Source: Protula sp. h YS-2021 (Eukaryota; Annelida; Polychaeta; Sabellida; Serpulidae). From it: a stretch of 64,000 nucleotides of DNA. Below are positions 23,996 to 39,015 of this stretch, in pieces. How positions within the stretch are numbered: the first letter of the stretch is position 1; every line of letters begins with the position of its first letter. The position numbers were made by a program, and so were the translations under genes. The stretch lies in contig OX457034.1 of NCBI GenBank assembly GCA_949752745.1, positions 32,655,544 to 32,719,543 on the forward strand, read 5' to 3'. Under the pieces are notes generated by a model. That model did no database searches. It saw nothing but the letters and a program-made list of their open reading frames with translations, and had not been told where the DNA came from.

Positions 23996-25301
23996 TATTT
24001 ACAGTAGACTTTGTAAACCTAAATAATTAAAATGTACTTCTATTTCCAGCCGAGTGTGAGATGTGAGAAATAATTCTGGGGTTACGGTATATACCGCCAA
24101 CAACTGGAAAAATAAAAATAAATCAAGGGGTAATGTCATTGAATGTGTGATTTGTTTTAAGAACTACAAAAAGATGTATGTATTCCATAGGTAAAAATTG
24201 TAATTTATTTCTGCATACAAACAATATGTATTTGCACCAATTATCAACTCTAAAGAAATCAGGTATTACACATATACCACCGACAAAAATGAAAATCCTG
24301 TGACTTTCTCAGTGAATTTGTGATATGGTTCAAGAGTTAGAAAGGAATGTATGTATACCTTTAGTAAAATTTGAACTTTATTTCTGGATACAAGCAATCG
24401 GTAGCTGCAACAAGTATCAACAGAAACAAATCACCAGAAAACATTGATGTAAAAATTCAAAGGTCCAGTACATAATACGGCATATCCTCGTCTCGGACAT
24501 TTGTCGTTGTCATGTATCTGCGCCGTATGTCGAATTATGCTGACACAGTTGACGCCCCACTCTAGCGCTATTACTCTTATATTTATGACTTCCTTAAAAT
24601 CTAAGCGGTTATTGTTGCAAGATCAAAGATTTCAATTTAGTTCGTTCGTTGCATAGACTGCACATCCTAGCTTTTATTTTAGTGTTAATGCATGTTTAAC
24701 TGGCCAGTCGTTAACTGGTCAACCGTCAATGATGGATAATGGATTTACAGACATGTCTTGTTATATTTTCCATGTTGATCAAACCAACACAGGTTAAACA
24801 AGACCCAAACAGTCTGAGAAATCTGATAGATTCACAGCAGGTTATATACAAATAGTGAAAATGGTTAATTTGGTGGATAGGTTAAATTTTGAAAGTGGAA
24901 TATCTTTAAAAGTATTGGTGATAGAGAGACGGGGATTTGACGAGGTGATATGGCGAATATGAATTATGTATGATCCAGTAGTGTTTTTAGGCCATTCTGA
25001 GCCCTTTAAATTGCACTTTTACAAAGGCAAAGTTTTCTACAGGCGAGTGTTAAATGAATGGTTTTAAGAACAGCGAGATAGTTTTTTTATAAATAGATTT
25101 GTCTATTTCTTAGTGATTGGATGAATGATCAGATCAGTCCTGGAAAAAACTTCACAATAACTATGTAACTGTTTGATATATTTTTTTAAAGTAAACCTTT
25201 GTAACCATATACATCCTTCATGTTACCAGTTACCAATACAAATATATGTAATGTAAGAAGCTACTAAATTTCAACTTACAATTTAGATGTTTTCAGCATT
25301 T
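23996..25301 (+). repeat. S17: short unit, S-G type between S-C units and L2
   Basis: It has the S junction and the S-specific A at the 866-equivalent, but G at 24880 as in S1-S4 and all L units. It lies between twelve S-C units and a long unit, where a recombinant would be expected. Confidence 0.95.
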
Positions 25302-26499
25302 TATTTACAGTAGACTTTGTAAACCTAAATAATTAAAATGTACTTCTATTTCCAGCCGAGTGTGAGATGTGAGAAATAATTCTGGGGTTACGGTATATAC
25401 CGCCAACAACTGGAAAAATAAAAATAAATCAAGGGGTAATGTCATTGAATGTGTGATTTGTTTTAAGAACTACAAAAAGATGTATGTATTCCATAGGTAA
25501 AAATTGTAATTTATTTCTGCATACAAACAATATGTATTTGCACCAATTATCAACTCTAAAGAAATCAGGTATTACACATATACCACCGACAAAAATGAAA
25601 ATCCTGTGACTTTCTCAGTGAATTTGTGATATGGTTCAAGAGTTAGAAAGGAATGTATGTATACCTTTAGTAAAATTTGAACTTTATTTCTGGATACAAG
25701 CAATCGGTAGCTGCAACAAGTATCAACAGAAACAAATCACCAGAAAACATTGATGTAAAAATTCAAAGGTCCAGTACATAATACGGCATATCCTCGTCTC
25801 GGACATTTGTCGTTGTCATGTATCTGCGCCGTATGTCGAATTATGCTGACACAGTTGACGCCCCACTCTAGCGCTATTACTCTTATATTTATGACTTCCT
25901 TAAAATCTAAGCGGTTATTGTTGCAAGATCAAAGATTTCAATTTAGTTCGTTCGTTGCATAGACTGCACATCCTAGCTTTTATTTTAGTGTTAATGCATG
26001 TTTAACTGGCCAGTCGTTAACTGGTCAACCGTCAATGATGGATAATGGATTTACAGACATGTCTTGTTATATTTTCCATGTTGATCAAACCAACACAGGT
26101 TAAACAAGACCCAAACAGTCTGAGAAATCTGATAGATTCACAGCAGGTTATATACAATTCCAGTGACATTGAAAAATGGTGTGTAAAATTACTGATAGAG
26201 AATTGAATTGGATAGAGCATTGGTTCGGTAAGCCGAAGGTCCCGAGTTCGACTCCAGCTCGGGGCGGCATGCAGGGAATTGACATTTGCTCAAATTGCCT
26301 TGGCTAAGCAAATACAGTAGATAAGATCACCTATGAAGGAATTTAAAGTTGACGCCCACTTAGCGTTTCAGCCATCCCTTAAAAAACATTTTAGAAAGAA
26401 GTTAGTTTGGGCATCGTCCAATGACTTTCTTTATTTGAGTTGCCAAAGTCAATAAAATTATTTATTTTTAAACGATCAAAAGTTTCAGGGAGTGAACTC

Positions 26500-26531
<32 letters not shown>

Positions 26532-28403
26532 CATAGGTTTTGCCTGTAACACTTTGGTCCCTTTTTATTCTATATTGATATTGAATGTTTCAAGTCAAAC
26601 CGTAAACAAGAAGAAAAAAGTGTAAGCAACGCCTGTTTTGAAAGATTTACAATGCAGCAATAAATGTTGCAATCACTCACTTTTTCCCACACCACAATCC
26701 AATTCAGATGGGAAGGTATGTAGTTTATAAACAGGCTCGAGCATCCATACAGATAGTGCTGTGCAGGTTATGGCAGTAATACAGTTGGCTGAAAGTTGGC
26801 TCGGGAGTGCGAGGGCGTAAGCGTTCCGGTGTTCTTCGGGACCCGGTGGATCGAGCTGGAACTCGGCTGTAGAAAGGCGAAAGGCGGCGTAAAACCCGCC
26901 CGGTATGCCGAAGCCCCGCCACTGACCAATGCACACTGTGGTTGATCATTGACGGTGGCTGGGGTGGCCGTATATACGTCAGGCTTCTGGCAGCAAGCCA
27001 TAATATATATCCTGCACTGCACGCTTCACTTTTTGTTTTTTTTTACCTTTGATTATGTTTTATTTTATCCAAGAGGTAGGTTATTGTTTCTACTTCATAC
27101 AAAACTTATGCAAGATTTAATCATATTTTATTGCTGGTGCATGCACATAGAAGGCTCTAGAATATGCACAACAGTATTCCACACTCCTCTAGTATCGCTT
27201 GTTCAATGCTCTTTCAATCCAACTGGACAATCAAAAGCTGTGCGTCTCACACTTCTTGATCTCTCTCACACTGCTTGATCTCTTCAATCATGGCATTCTA
27301 CCTACGTCAGTTGCAGAGTTACTTCGGGATTGAAGGCACAGAGTACGATCGTTGTACCTTACTAAGATCGAGGATGTATATTCAGACACCGTAATATCAT
27401 ACTGAATTTTACTTCAGGTTTTAAACAAATATTAAGTAGTCTTAAAACTGTTTGATTTTACATACACCGTTTATAAGAGAATGACATTGAAGCATTAACT
27501 TTGGCCATTTTTTCTATCTTAAACCATTTCAAAGAGAATAAAATACTCAGACAAAAGTACAGATGCTCAATAATCTTTCAGATCAAGGCAGATCGATGAA
27601 CTTTCTAAAATACATAAACCTATTTTATTGCTAAACATTAAAATATCTGCAATAAAGAAAATTTTAATGGTTATAAAAGTAAGATTGTAATGTGTGGATA
27701 AGTTTGTACAGTGTAGCTAAAGTGAAAAGGTGGTAGTAGAATTTGCAAAGTGGGGATACCTGCTTGACCTCTTCCGAGGATCATAATTTTAAAACTGATC
27801 TATGTGAAAATAAAAGAAGAAAGTTAATTTTCCTTGGAAAATAATAAAAAGTCAAATATATTGTACTTGCGATTGAAGAAAAATGGGCACGGTTGGGGAG
27901 AGGAAGAGCAAAGGAAGACGGATGTATGTAAATGTCTTGAGTAATAATGTGAAATAGTGAAAGTGGTTAATTTGGTGGATAGGTTAAATTTTGAAAGTGG
28001 AATATCTTTAAAAGTATTGGTGATAGAGAGACGGGGATTTGACGAGGTGATATGGCGAATATGAATTATGTATGATCCAGTAGTGTTTTTAGGCCATTCT
28101 GAGCCCTTTAAATTGCACTTTTACAAAGGCAAAGTTTTCTACAGGCGAGTGTTAAATGAATGGTTTTAAGAACAGCGAGATAGTTTTTTTATAAATAGAT
28201 TTGTCTATTTCTTAGTGATTGGATGAATGATCAGATCAGTCCTGGAAAAAACTTCACAATAACTATGTAACTGTTTGATATATTTTTTTAAAGTAAACCT
28301 TTGTAACCATATACATCCTTCATGTTACCAGTTACCAATACAAATATATGTAATGTAAGAAGCTACTAAATTTCAACTTACAATTTAGATGTTTTCAGCA
28401 TTT
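25302..28403 (+). repeat. L2: long unit, 3102 bp
   Basis: A run 29, T run 9. It shares G at 26962 with L1 only; L3 to L12 have A there. Confidence 0.95.
26208..26531 (+). mobile_element. SINE-like element, A29 tail (in L2)
   Basis: Same head and body as in L1, with the A run at 26503-26531. With 29 A residues, a 61-codon frame with a lysine run is open across the tail. Confidence 0.65.
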
Positions 28404-29709
28404 TATTTACAGTAGACTTTGTAAACCTAAATAATTAAAATGTACTTCTATTTCCAGCCGAGTGTGAGATGTGAGAAATAATTCTGGGGTTACGGTATAT
28501 ACCGCCAACAACTGGAAAAATAAAAATAAATCAAGGGGTAATGTCATTGAATGTGTGATTTGTTTTAAGAACTACAAAAAGATGTATGTATTCCATAGGT
28601 AAAAATTGTAATTTATTTCTGCATACAAACAATATGTATTTGCACCAATTATCAACTCTAAAGAAATCAGGTATTACACATATACCACCGACAAAAATGA
28701 AAATCCTGTGACTTTCTCAGTGAATTTGTGATATGGTTCAAGAGTTAGAAAGGAATGTATGTATACCTTTAGTAAAATTTGAACTTTATTTCTGGATACA
28801 AGCAATCGGTAGCTGCAACAAGTATCAACAGAAACAAATCACCAGAAAACATTGATGTAAAAATTCAAAGGTCCAGTACATAATACGGCATATCCTCGTC
28901 TCGGACATTTGTCGTTGTCATGTATCTGCGCCGTATGTCGAATTATGCTGACACAGTTGACGCCCCACTCTAGCGCTATTACTCTTATATTTATGACTTC
29001 CTTAAAATCTAAGCGGTTATTGTTGCAAGATCAAAGATTTCAATTTAGTTCGTTCGTTGCATAGACTGCACATCCTAGCTTTTATTTTAGTGTTAATGCA
29101 TGTTTAACTGGCCAGTCGTTAACTGGTCAACCGTCAATGATGGATAATGGATTTACAGACATGTCTTGTTATATTTTCCATGTTGATCAAACCAACACAG
29201 GTTAAACAAGACCCAAACAGTCTGAGAAATCTGATAGATTCACAGCAGGTTATATACAAATAGTGAAAATGGTTAATTTGGTGGATACGTTAAATTTTGA
29301 AAGTGGAATATCTTTAAAAGTATTGGTGATAGAGAGACGGGGATTTGACGAGGTGATATGGCGAATATGAATTATGTATGATCCAGTAGTGTTTTTAGGC
29401 CATTCTGAGCCCTTTAAATTGCACTTTTACAAAGGCAAAGTTTTCTACAGGCGAGTGTTAAATGAATGGTTTTAAGAACAGCGAGATAGTTTTTTTATAA
29501 ATAGATTTGTCTATTTCTTAGTGATTGGATGAATGATCAGATCAGTCCTGGAAAAAACTTCACAATAACTATGTAACTGTTTGATATATTTTTTTAAAGT
29601 AAACCTTTGTAACCATATACATCCTTCATGTTACCAGTTACCAATACAAATATATGTAATGTAAGAAGCTACTAAATTTCAACTTACAATTTAGATGTTT
29701 TCAGCATTT
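28404..29709 (+). repeat. S18: isolated short unit, S-C type
   Basis: A single S unit between two long units, with C at 29288; no private change noticed. Confidence 0.95.
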
Positions 29710-30907
29710 TATTTACAGTAGACTTTGTAAACCTAAATAATTAAAATGTACTTCTATTTCCAGCCGAGTGTGAGATGTGAGAAATAATTCTGGGGTTACG
29801 GTATATACCGCCAACAACTGGAAAAATAAAAATAAATCAAGGGGTAATGTCATTGAATGTGTGATTTGTTTTAAGAACTACAAAAAGATGTATGTATTCC
29901 ATAGGTAAAAATTGTAATTTATTTCTGCATACAAACAATATGTATTTGCACCAATTATCAACTCTAAAGAAATCAGGTATTACACATATACCACCGACAA
30001 AAATGAAAATCCTGTGACTTTCTCAGTGAATTTGTGATATGGTTCAAGAGTTAGAAAGGAATGTATGTATACCTTTAGTAAAATTTGAACTTTATTTCTG
30101 GATACAAGCAATCGGTAGCTGCAACAAGTATCAACAGAAACAAATCACCAGAAAACATTGATGTAAAAATTCAAAGGTCCAGTACATAATACGGCATATC
30201 CTCGTCTCGGACATTTGTCGTTGTCATGTATCTGCGCCGTATGTCGAATTATGCTGACACAGTTGACGCCCCACTCTAGCGCTATTACTCTTATATTTAT
30301 GACTTCCTTAAAATCTAAGCGGTTATTGTTGCAAGATCAAAGATTTCAATTTAGTTCGTTCGTTGCATAGACTGCACATCCTAGCTTTTATTTTAGTGTT
30401 AATGCATGTTTAACTGGCCAGTCGTTAACTGGTCAACCGTCAATGATGGATAATGGATTTACAGACATGTCTTGTTATATTTTCCATGTTGATCAAACCA
30501 ACACAGGTTAAACAAGACCCAAACAGTCTGAGAAATCTGATAGATTCACAGCAGGTTATATACAATTCCAGTGACATTGAAAAATGGTGTGTAAAATTAC
30601 TGATAGAGAATTGAATTGGATAGAGCATTGGTTCGGTAAGCCGAAGGTCCCGAGTTCGACTCCAGCTCGGGGCGGCATGCAGGGAATTGACATTTGCTCA
30701 AATTGCCTTGGCTAAGCAAATACAGTAGATAAGATCACCTATGAAGGAATTTAAAGTTGACGCCCACTTAGCGTTTCAGCCATCCCTTAAAAAACATTTT
30801 AGAAAGAAGTTAGTTTGGGCATCGTCCAATGACTTTCTTTATTTGAGTTGCCAAAGTCAATAAAATTATTTATTTTTAAACGATCAAAAGTTTCAGGGAG
30901 TGAACTC

Positions 30908-30939
<32 letters not shown>

Positions 30940-32811
30940 CATAGGTTTTGCCTGTAACACTTTGGTCCCTTTTTATTCTATATTGATATTGAATGTTTCA
31001 AGTCAAACCGTAAACAAGAAGAAAAAAGTGTAAGCAACGCCTGTTTTGAAAGATTTACAATGCAGCAATAAATGTTGCAATCACTCACTTTTTCCCACAC
31101 CACAATCCAATTCAGATGGGAAGGTATGTAGTTTATAAACAGGCTCGAGCATCCATACAGATAGTGCTGTGCAGGTTATGGCAGTAATACAGTTGGCTGA
31201 AAGTTGGCTCGGGAGTGCGAGGGCGTAAGCGTTCCGGTGTTCTTCGGGACCCGGTGGATCGAGCTGGAACTCGGCTGTAGAAAGGCGAAAGGCGGCGTAA
31301 AACCCGCCCGGTATGCCGAAGCCCCGCCACTGACCAATGCACACTGTGGTTGATCATTGACGGTGGCTGAGGTGGCCGTATATACGTCAGGCTTCTGGCA
31401 GCAAGCCATAATATATATCCTGCACTGCACGCTTCACTTTTTGTTTTTTTTTACCTTTGATTATGTTTTATTTTATCCAAGAGGTAGGTTATTGTTTCTA
31501 CTTCATACAAAACTTATGCAAGATTTAATCATATTTTATTGCTGGTGCATGCACATAGAAGGCTCTAGAATATGCACAACAGTATTCCACACTCCTCTAG
31601 TATCGCTTGTTCAATGCTCTTTCAATCCAACTGGACAATCAAAAGCTGTGCGTCTCACACTTCTTGATCTCTCTCACACTGCTTGATCTCTTCAATCATG
31701 GCATTCTACCTACGTCAGTTGCAGAGTTACTTCGGGATTGAAGGCACAGAGTACGATCGTTGTACCTTACTAAGATCGAGGATGTATATTCAGACACCGT
31801 AATATCATACTGAATTTTACTTCAGGTTTTAAACAAATATTAAGTAGTCTTAAAACTGTTTGATTTTACATACACCGTTTATAAGAGAATGACATTGAAG
31901 CATTAACTTTGGCCATTTTCTCTATCTTAAACCATTTCAAAGAGAATAAAATACTCAGACAAAAGTACAGATGCTCAATAATCTTTCAGATCAAGGCAGA
32001 TCGATGAACTTTCTAAAATACATAAACCTATTTTATTGCTAAACATTAAAATATCTGCAATAAAGAAAATTTTAATGGTTATAAAAGTAAGATTGTAATG
32101 TGTGGATAAGTTTGTACAGTGTAGCTAAAGTGAAAAGGTGGTAGTAGAATTTGCAAAGTGGGGATACCTGCTTGACCTCTTCCGAGGATCATAATTTTAA
32201 AACTGATCTATGTGAAAATAAAAGAAGAAAGTTAATTTTCCTTGGAAAATAATAAAAAGTCAAATATATTGTACTTGCGATTGAAGAAAAATGGGCACGG
32301 TTGGGGAGAGGAAGAGCAAAGGAAGACGGATGTATGTAAATGTCTTGAGTAATAATGTGAAATAGTGAAAGTGGTTAATTTGGTGGATAGGTTAAATTTT
32401 GAAAGTGGAATATCTTTAAAAGTATTGGTGATAGAGAGACGGGGATTTGACGAGGTGATATGGCGAATATGAATTATGTATGATCCAGTAGTGTTTTTAG
32501 GCCATTCTGAGCCCTTTAAATTGCACTTTTACAAAGGCAAAGTTTTCTACAGGCGAGTGTTAAATGAATGGTTTTAAGAACAGCGAGATAGTTTTTTTAT
32601 AAATAGATTTGTCTATTTCTTAGTGATTGGATGAATGATCAGATCAGTCCTGGAAAAAACTTCACAATAACTATGTAACTGTTTGATATATTTTTTTAAA
32701 GTAAACCTTTGTAACCATATACATCCTTCATGTTACCAGTTACCAATACAAATATATGTAATGTAAGAAGCTACTAAATTTCAACTTACAATTTAGATGT
32801 TTTCAGCATTT
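29710..32811 (+). repeat. L3: long unit, 3102 bp
   Basis: A run 29, T run 9. Private T to C at 31920. It is the first L unit with A at 31370 and the first of six consecutive long units. Confidence 0.95.
30616..30939 (+). mobile_element. SINE-like element, A29 tail (in L3)
   Basis: A run at 30911-30939; head unchanged from L1. Confidence 0.65.
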
Positions 32812-34009
32812 TATTTACAGTAGACTTTGTAAACCTAAATAATTAAAATGTACTTCTATTTCCAGCCGAGTGTGAGATGTGAGAAATAATTCTGGGGTTA
32901 CGGTATATACCGCCAACAACTGGAAAAATAAAAATAAATCAAGGGGTAATGTCATTGAATGTGTGATTTGTTTTAAGAACTACAAAAAGATGTATGTATT
33001 CCATAGGTAAAAATTGTAATTTATTTCTGCATACAAACAATATGTATTTGCACCAATTATCAACTCTAAAGAAATCAGGTATTACACATATACCACCGAC
33101 AAAAATGAAAATCCTGTGACTTTCTCAGTGAATTTGTGATATGGTTCAAGAGTTAGAAAGGAATGTATGTATACCTTTAGTAAAATTTGAACTTTATTTC
33201 TGGATACAAGCAATCGGTAGCTGCAACAAGTATCAACAGAAACAAATCACCAGAAAACATTGATGTAAAAATTCAAAGGTCCAGTACATAATACGGCATA
33301 TCCTCGTCTCGGACATTTGTCGTTGTCATGTATCTGCGCCGTATGTCGAATTATGCTGACACAGTTGACGCCCCACTCTAGCGCTATTACTCTTATATTT
33401 ATGACTTCCTTAAAATCTAAGCGGTTATTGTTGCAAGATCAAAGATTTCAATTTAGTTCGTTCGTTGCATAGACTGCACATCCTAGCTTTTATTTTAGTG
33501 TTAATGCATGTTTAACTGGCCAGTCGTTAACTGGTCAACCGTCAATGATGGATAATGGATTTACAGACATGTCTTGTTATATTTTCCATGTTGATCAAAC
33601 CAACACAGGTTAAACAAGACCCAAACAGTCTGAGAAATCTGATAGATTCACAGCAGGTTATATACAATTCCAGTGACATTGAAAAATGGTGTGTAAAATT
33701 ACTGATAGAGAATTGAATTGGATAGAGCATTGGTTCGGTAAGCCGAAGGTCCCGAGTTCGACTCCAGCTCGGGGCGGCATGCAGGGAATTGACATTTGCT
33801 CAAATTGCCTTGGCTAAGCAAATACAGTAGATAAGATCACCTATGAAGGAATTTAAAGTTGACGCCCACTTAGCGTTTCAGCCATCCCTTAAAAAACATT
33901 TTAGAAAGAAGTTAGTTTGGGCATCGTCCAATGACTTTCTTTATTTGAGTTGCCAAAGTCAATAAAATTATTTATTTTTAAACGATCAAAAGTTTCAGGG
34001 AGTGAACTC

Positions 34010-34041
<32 letters not shown>

Positions 34042-35913
34042 CATAGGTTTTGCCTGTAACACTTTGGTCCCTTTTTATTCTATATTGATATTGAATGTTT
34101 CAAGTCAAACCGTAAACAAGAAGAAAAAAGTGTAAGCAACGCCTGTTTTGAAAGATTTACAATGCAGCAATAAATGTTGCAATCACTCACTTTTTCCCAC
34201 ACCACAATCCAATTCAGATGGGAAGGTATGTAGTTTATAAACAGGCTCGAGCATCCATACAGATAGTGCTGTGCAGGTTATGGCAGTAATACAGTTGGCT
34301 GAAAGTTGGCTCGGGAGTGCGAGGGCGTAAGCGTTCCGGTGTTCTTCGGGACCCGGTGGATCGAGCTGGAACTCGGCTGTAGAAAGGCGAAAGGCGGCGT
34401 AAAACCCGCCCGGTATGCCGAAGCCCCGCCACTGACCAATGCACACTGTGGTTGATCATTGACGGTGGCTGAGGTGGCCGTATATACGTCAGGCTTCTGG
34501 CAGCAAGCCATAATATATATCCTGCACTGCACGCTTCACTTTTTGTTTTTTTTTACCTTTGATTATGTTTTATTTTATCCAAGAGGTAGGTTATTGTTTC
34601 TACTTCATACAAAACTTATGCAAGATTTAATCATATTTTATTGCTGGTGCATGCACATAGAAGGCTCTAGAATATGCACAACAGTATTCCACACTCCTCT
34701 AGTATCGCTTGTTCAATGCTCTTTCAATCCAACTGGACAATCAAAAGCTGTGCGTCTCACACTTCTTGATCTCTCTCACACTGCTTGATCTCTTCAATCA
34801 TGGCATTCTACCTACGTCAGTTGCAGAGTTACTTCGGGATTGAAGGCACAGAGTACGATCGTTGTACCTTACTAAGATCGAGGATGTATATTCAGACACC
34901 GTAATATCATACTGAATTTTACTTCAGGTTTTAAACAAATATTAAGTAGTCTTAAAACTGTTTGATTTTACATACACCGTTTATAAGAGAATGACATTGA
35001 AGCATTAACTTTGGCCATTTTTTCTATCTTAAACCATTTCAAAGAGAATAAAATACTCAGACAAAAGTACAGATGCTCAATAATCTTTCAGATCAAGGCA
35101 GATCGATGAACTTTCTAAAATACATAAACCTATTTTATTGCTAAACATTAAAATATCTGCAATAAAGAAAATTTTAATGGTTATAAAAGTAAGATTGTAA
35201 TGTGTGGATAAGTTTGTACAGTGTAGCTAAAGTGAAAAGGTGGTAGTAGAATTTGCAAAGTGGGGATACCTGCTTGACCTCTTCCGAGGATCATAATTTT
35301 AAAACTGATCTATGTGAAAATAAAAGAAGAAAGTTAATTTTCCTTGGAAAATAATAAAAAGTCAAATATATTGTACTTGCGATTGAAGAAAAATGGGCAC
35401 GGTTGGGGAGAGGAAGAGCAAAGGAAGACGGATGTATGTAAATGTCTTGAGTAATAATGTGAAATAGTGAAAGTGGTTAATTTGGTGGATAGGTTAAATT
35501 TTGAAAGTGGAATATCTTTAAAAGTATTGGTGATAGAGAGACGGGGATTTGACGAGGTGATATGGCGAATATGAATTATGTATGATCCAGTAGTGTTTTT
35601 AGGCCATTCTGAGCCCTTTAAATTGCACTTTTACAAAGGCAAAGTTTTCTACAGGCGAGTGTTAAATGAATGGTTTTAAGAACAGCGAGATAGTTTTTTT
35701 ATAAATAGATTTGTCTATTTCTTAGTGATTGGATGAATGATCAGATCAGTCCTGGAAAAAACTTCACAATAACTATGTAACTGTTTGATATATTTTTTTA
35801 AAGTAAACCTTTGTAACCATATACATCCTTCATGTTACCAGTTACCAATACAAATATATGTAATGTAAGAAGCTACTAAATTTCAACTTACAATTTAGAT
35901 GTTTTCAGCATTT
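32812..35913 (+). repeat. L4: long unit, 3102 bp
   Basis: A run 29, T run 9; no private change noticed. Confidence 0.95.
33718..34041 (+). mobile_element. SINE-like element, A29 tail (in L4)
   Basis: A run at 34013-34041. Confidence 0.65.
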
Positions 35914-37111
35914 TATTTACAGTAGACTTTGTAAACCTAAATAATTAAAATGTACTTCTATTTCCAGCCGAGTGTGAGATGTGAGAAATAATTCTGGGGT
36001 TACGGTATATACCGCCAACAACTGGAAAAATAAAAATAAATCAAGGGGTAATGTCATTGAATGTGTGATTTGTTTTAAGAACTACAAAAAGATGTATGTA
36101 TTCCATAGGTAAAAATTGTAATTTATTTCTGCATACAAACAATATGTATTTGCACCAATTATCAACTCTAAAGAAATCAGGTATTACACATATACCACCG
36201 ACAAAAATGAAAATCCTGTGACTTTCTCAGTGAATTTGTGATATGGTTCAAGAGTTAGAAAGGAATGTATGTATACCTTTAGTAAAATTTGAACTTTATT
36301 TCTGGATACAAGCAATCGGTAGCTGCAACAAGTATCAACAGAAACAAATCACCAGAAAACATTGATGTAAAAATTCAAAGGTCCAGTACATAATACGGCA
36401 TATCCTCGTCTCGGACATTTGTCGTTGTCATGTATCTGCGCCGTATGTCGAATTATGCTGACACAGTTGACGCCCCACTCTAGCGCTATTACTCTTATAT
36501 TTATGACTTCCTTAAAATCTAAGCGGTTATTGTTGCAAGATCAAAGATTTCAATTTAGTTCGTTCGTTGCATAGACTGCACATCCTAGCTTTTATTTTAG
36601 TGTTAATGCATGTTTAACTGGCCAGTCGTTAACTGGTCAACCGTCAATGATGGATAATGGATTTACAGACATGTCTTGTTATATTTTCCATGTTGATCAA
36701 ACCAACACAGGTTAAACAAGACCCAAACAGTCTGAGAAATCTGATAGATTCACAGCAGGTTATATACAATTCCAGTGACATTGAAAAATGGTGTGTAAAA
36801 TTACTGATAGAGAATTGAATTGGATAGAGCATTGGTTCGGTAAGCCGAAGGTCCCGAGTTCGACTCCAGCTCGGGGCGGCATGCAGGGAATTGACATTTG
36901 CTCAAATTGCCTTGGCTAAGCAAATACAGTAGATAAGATCACCTATGAAGGAATTTAAAGTTGACGCCCACTTAGCGTTTCAGCCATCCCTTAAAAAACA
37001 TTTTAGAAAGAAGTTAGTTTGGGCATCGTCCAATGACTTTCTTTATTTGAGTTGCCAAAGTCAATAAAATTATTTATTTTTAAACGATCAAAAGTTTCAG
37101 GGAGTGAACTC

Positions 37112-37143
<32 letters not shown>

Positions 37144-39015
37144 CATAGGTTTTGCCTGTAACACTTTGGTCCCTTTTTATTCTATATTGATATTGAATGT
37201 TTCAAGTCAAACCGTAAACAAGAAGAAAAAAGTGTAAGCAACGCCTGTTTTGAAAGATTTACAATGCAGCAATAAATGTTGCAATCACTCACTTTTTCCC
37301 ACACCACAATCCAATTCAGATGGGAAGGTATGTAGTTTATAAACAGGCTCGAGCATCCATACAGATAGTGCTGTGCAGGTTATGGCAGTAATACAGTTGG
37401 CTGAAAGTTGGCTCGGGAGTGCGAGGGCGTAAGCGTTCCGGTGTTCTTCGGGACCCGGTGGATCGAGCTGGAACTCGGCTGTAGAAAGGCGAAAGGCGGC
37501 GTAAAACCCGCCCGGTATGCCGAAGCCCCGCCACTGACCAATGCACACTGTGGTTGATCATTGACGGTGGCTGAGGTGGCCGTATATACGTCAGGCTTCT
37601 GGCAGCAAGCCATAATATATATCCTGCACTGCACGCTTCACTTTTTGTTTTTTTTTACCTTTGATTATGTTTTATTTTATCCAAGAGGTAGGTTATTGTT
37701 TCTACTTCATACAAAACTTATGCAAGATTTAATCATATTTTATTGCTGGTGCATGCACATAGAAGGCTCTAGAATATGCACAACAGTATTCCACACTCCT
37801 CTAGTATCGCTTGTTCAATGCTCTTTCAATCCAACTGGACAATCAAAAGCTGTGCGTCTCACACTTCTTGATCTCTCTCACACTGCTTGATCTCTTCAAT
37901 CATGGCATTCTACCTACGTCAGTTGCAGAGTTACTTCGGGATTGAAGGCACAGAGTACGATCGTTGTACCTTACTAAGATCGAGGATGTATATTCAGACA
38001 CCGTAATATCATACTGAATTTTACTTCAGGTTTTAAACAAATATTAAGTAGTCTTAAAACTGTTTGATTTTACATACACCGTTTATAAGAGAATGACATT
38101 GAAGCATTAACTTTGGCCATTTTTTCTATCTTAAACCATTTCAAAGAGAATAAAATACTCAGACAAAAGTACAGATGCTCAATAATCTTTCAGATCAAGG
38201 CAGATCGATGAACTTTCTAAAATACATAAACCTATTTTATTGCTAAACATTAAAATATCTGCAATAAAGAAAATTTTAATGGTTATAAAAGTAAGATTGT
38301 AATGTGTGGATAAGTTTGTACAGTGTAGCTAAAGTGAAAAGGTGGTAGTAGAATTTGCAAAGTGGGGATACCTGCTTGACCTCTTCCGAGGATCATAATT
38401 TTAAAACTGATCTATGTGAAAATAAAAGAAGAAAGTTAATTTTCCTTGGAAAATAATAAAAAGTCAAATATATTGTACTTGCGATTGAAGAAAAATGGGC
38501 ACGGTTGGGGAGAGGAAGAGCAAAGGAAGACGGATGTATGTAAATGTCTTGAGTAATAATGTGAAATAGTGAAAGTGGTTAATTTGGTGGATAGGTTAAA
38601 TTTTGAAAGTGGAATATCTTTAAAAGTATTGGTGATAGAGAGACGGGGATTTGACGAGGTGATATGGCGAATATGAATTATGTATGATCCAGTAGTGTTT
38701 TTAGGCCATTCTGAGCCCTTTAAATTGCACTTTTACAAAGGCAAAGTTTTCTACAGGCGAGTGTTAAATGAATGGTTTTAAGAACAGCGAGATAGTTTTT
38801 TTATAAATAGATTTGTCTATTTCTTAGTGATTGGATGAATGATCAGATCAGTCCTGGAAAAAACTTCACAATAACTATGTAACTGTTTGATATATTTTTT
38901 TAAAGTAAACCTTTGTAACCATATACATCCTTCATGTTACCAGTTACCAATACAAATATATGTAATGTAAGAAGCTACTAAATTTCAACTTACAATTTAG
39001 ATGTTTTCAGCATTT
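35914..39015 (+). repeat. L5: long unit, 3102 bp
   Basis: A run 29, T run 9; no private change noticed. Confidence 0.95.
36820..37143 (+). mobile_element. SINE-like element, A29 tail (in L5)
   Basis: A run at 37115-37143. Confidence 0.65.

Noticed and set aside
26440..26625. 61-codon plus-strand frame with a lysine run
   Set aside because: The lysines come from the A tail of the SINE-like element. The frame exists only in copies with exactly 29 A residues.
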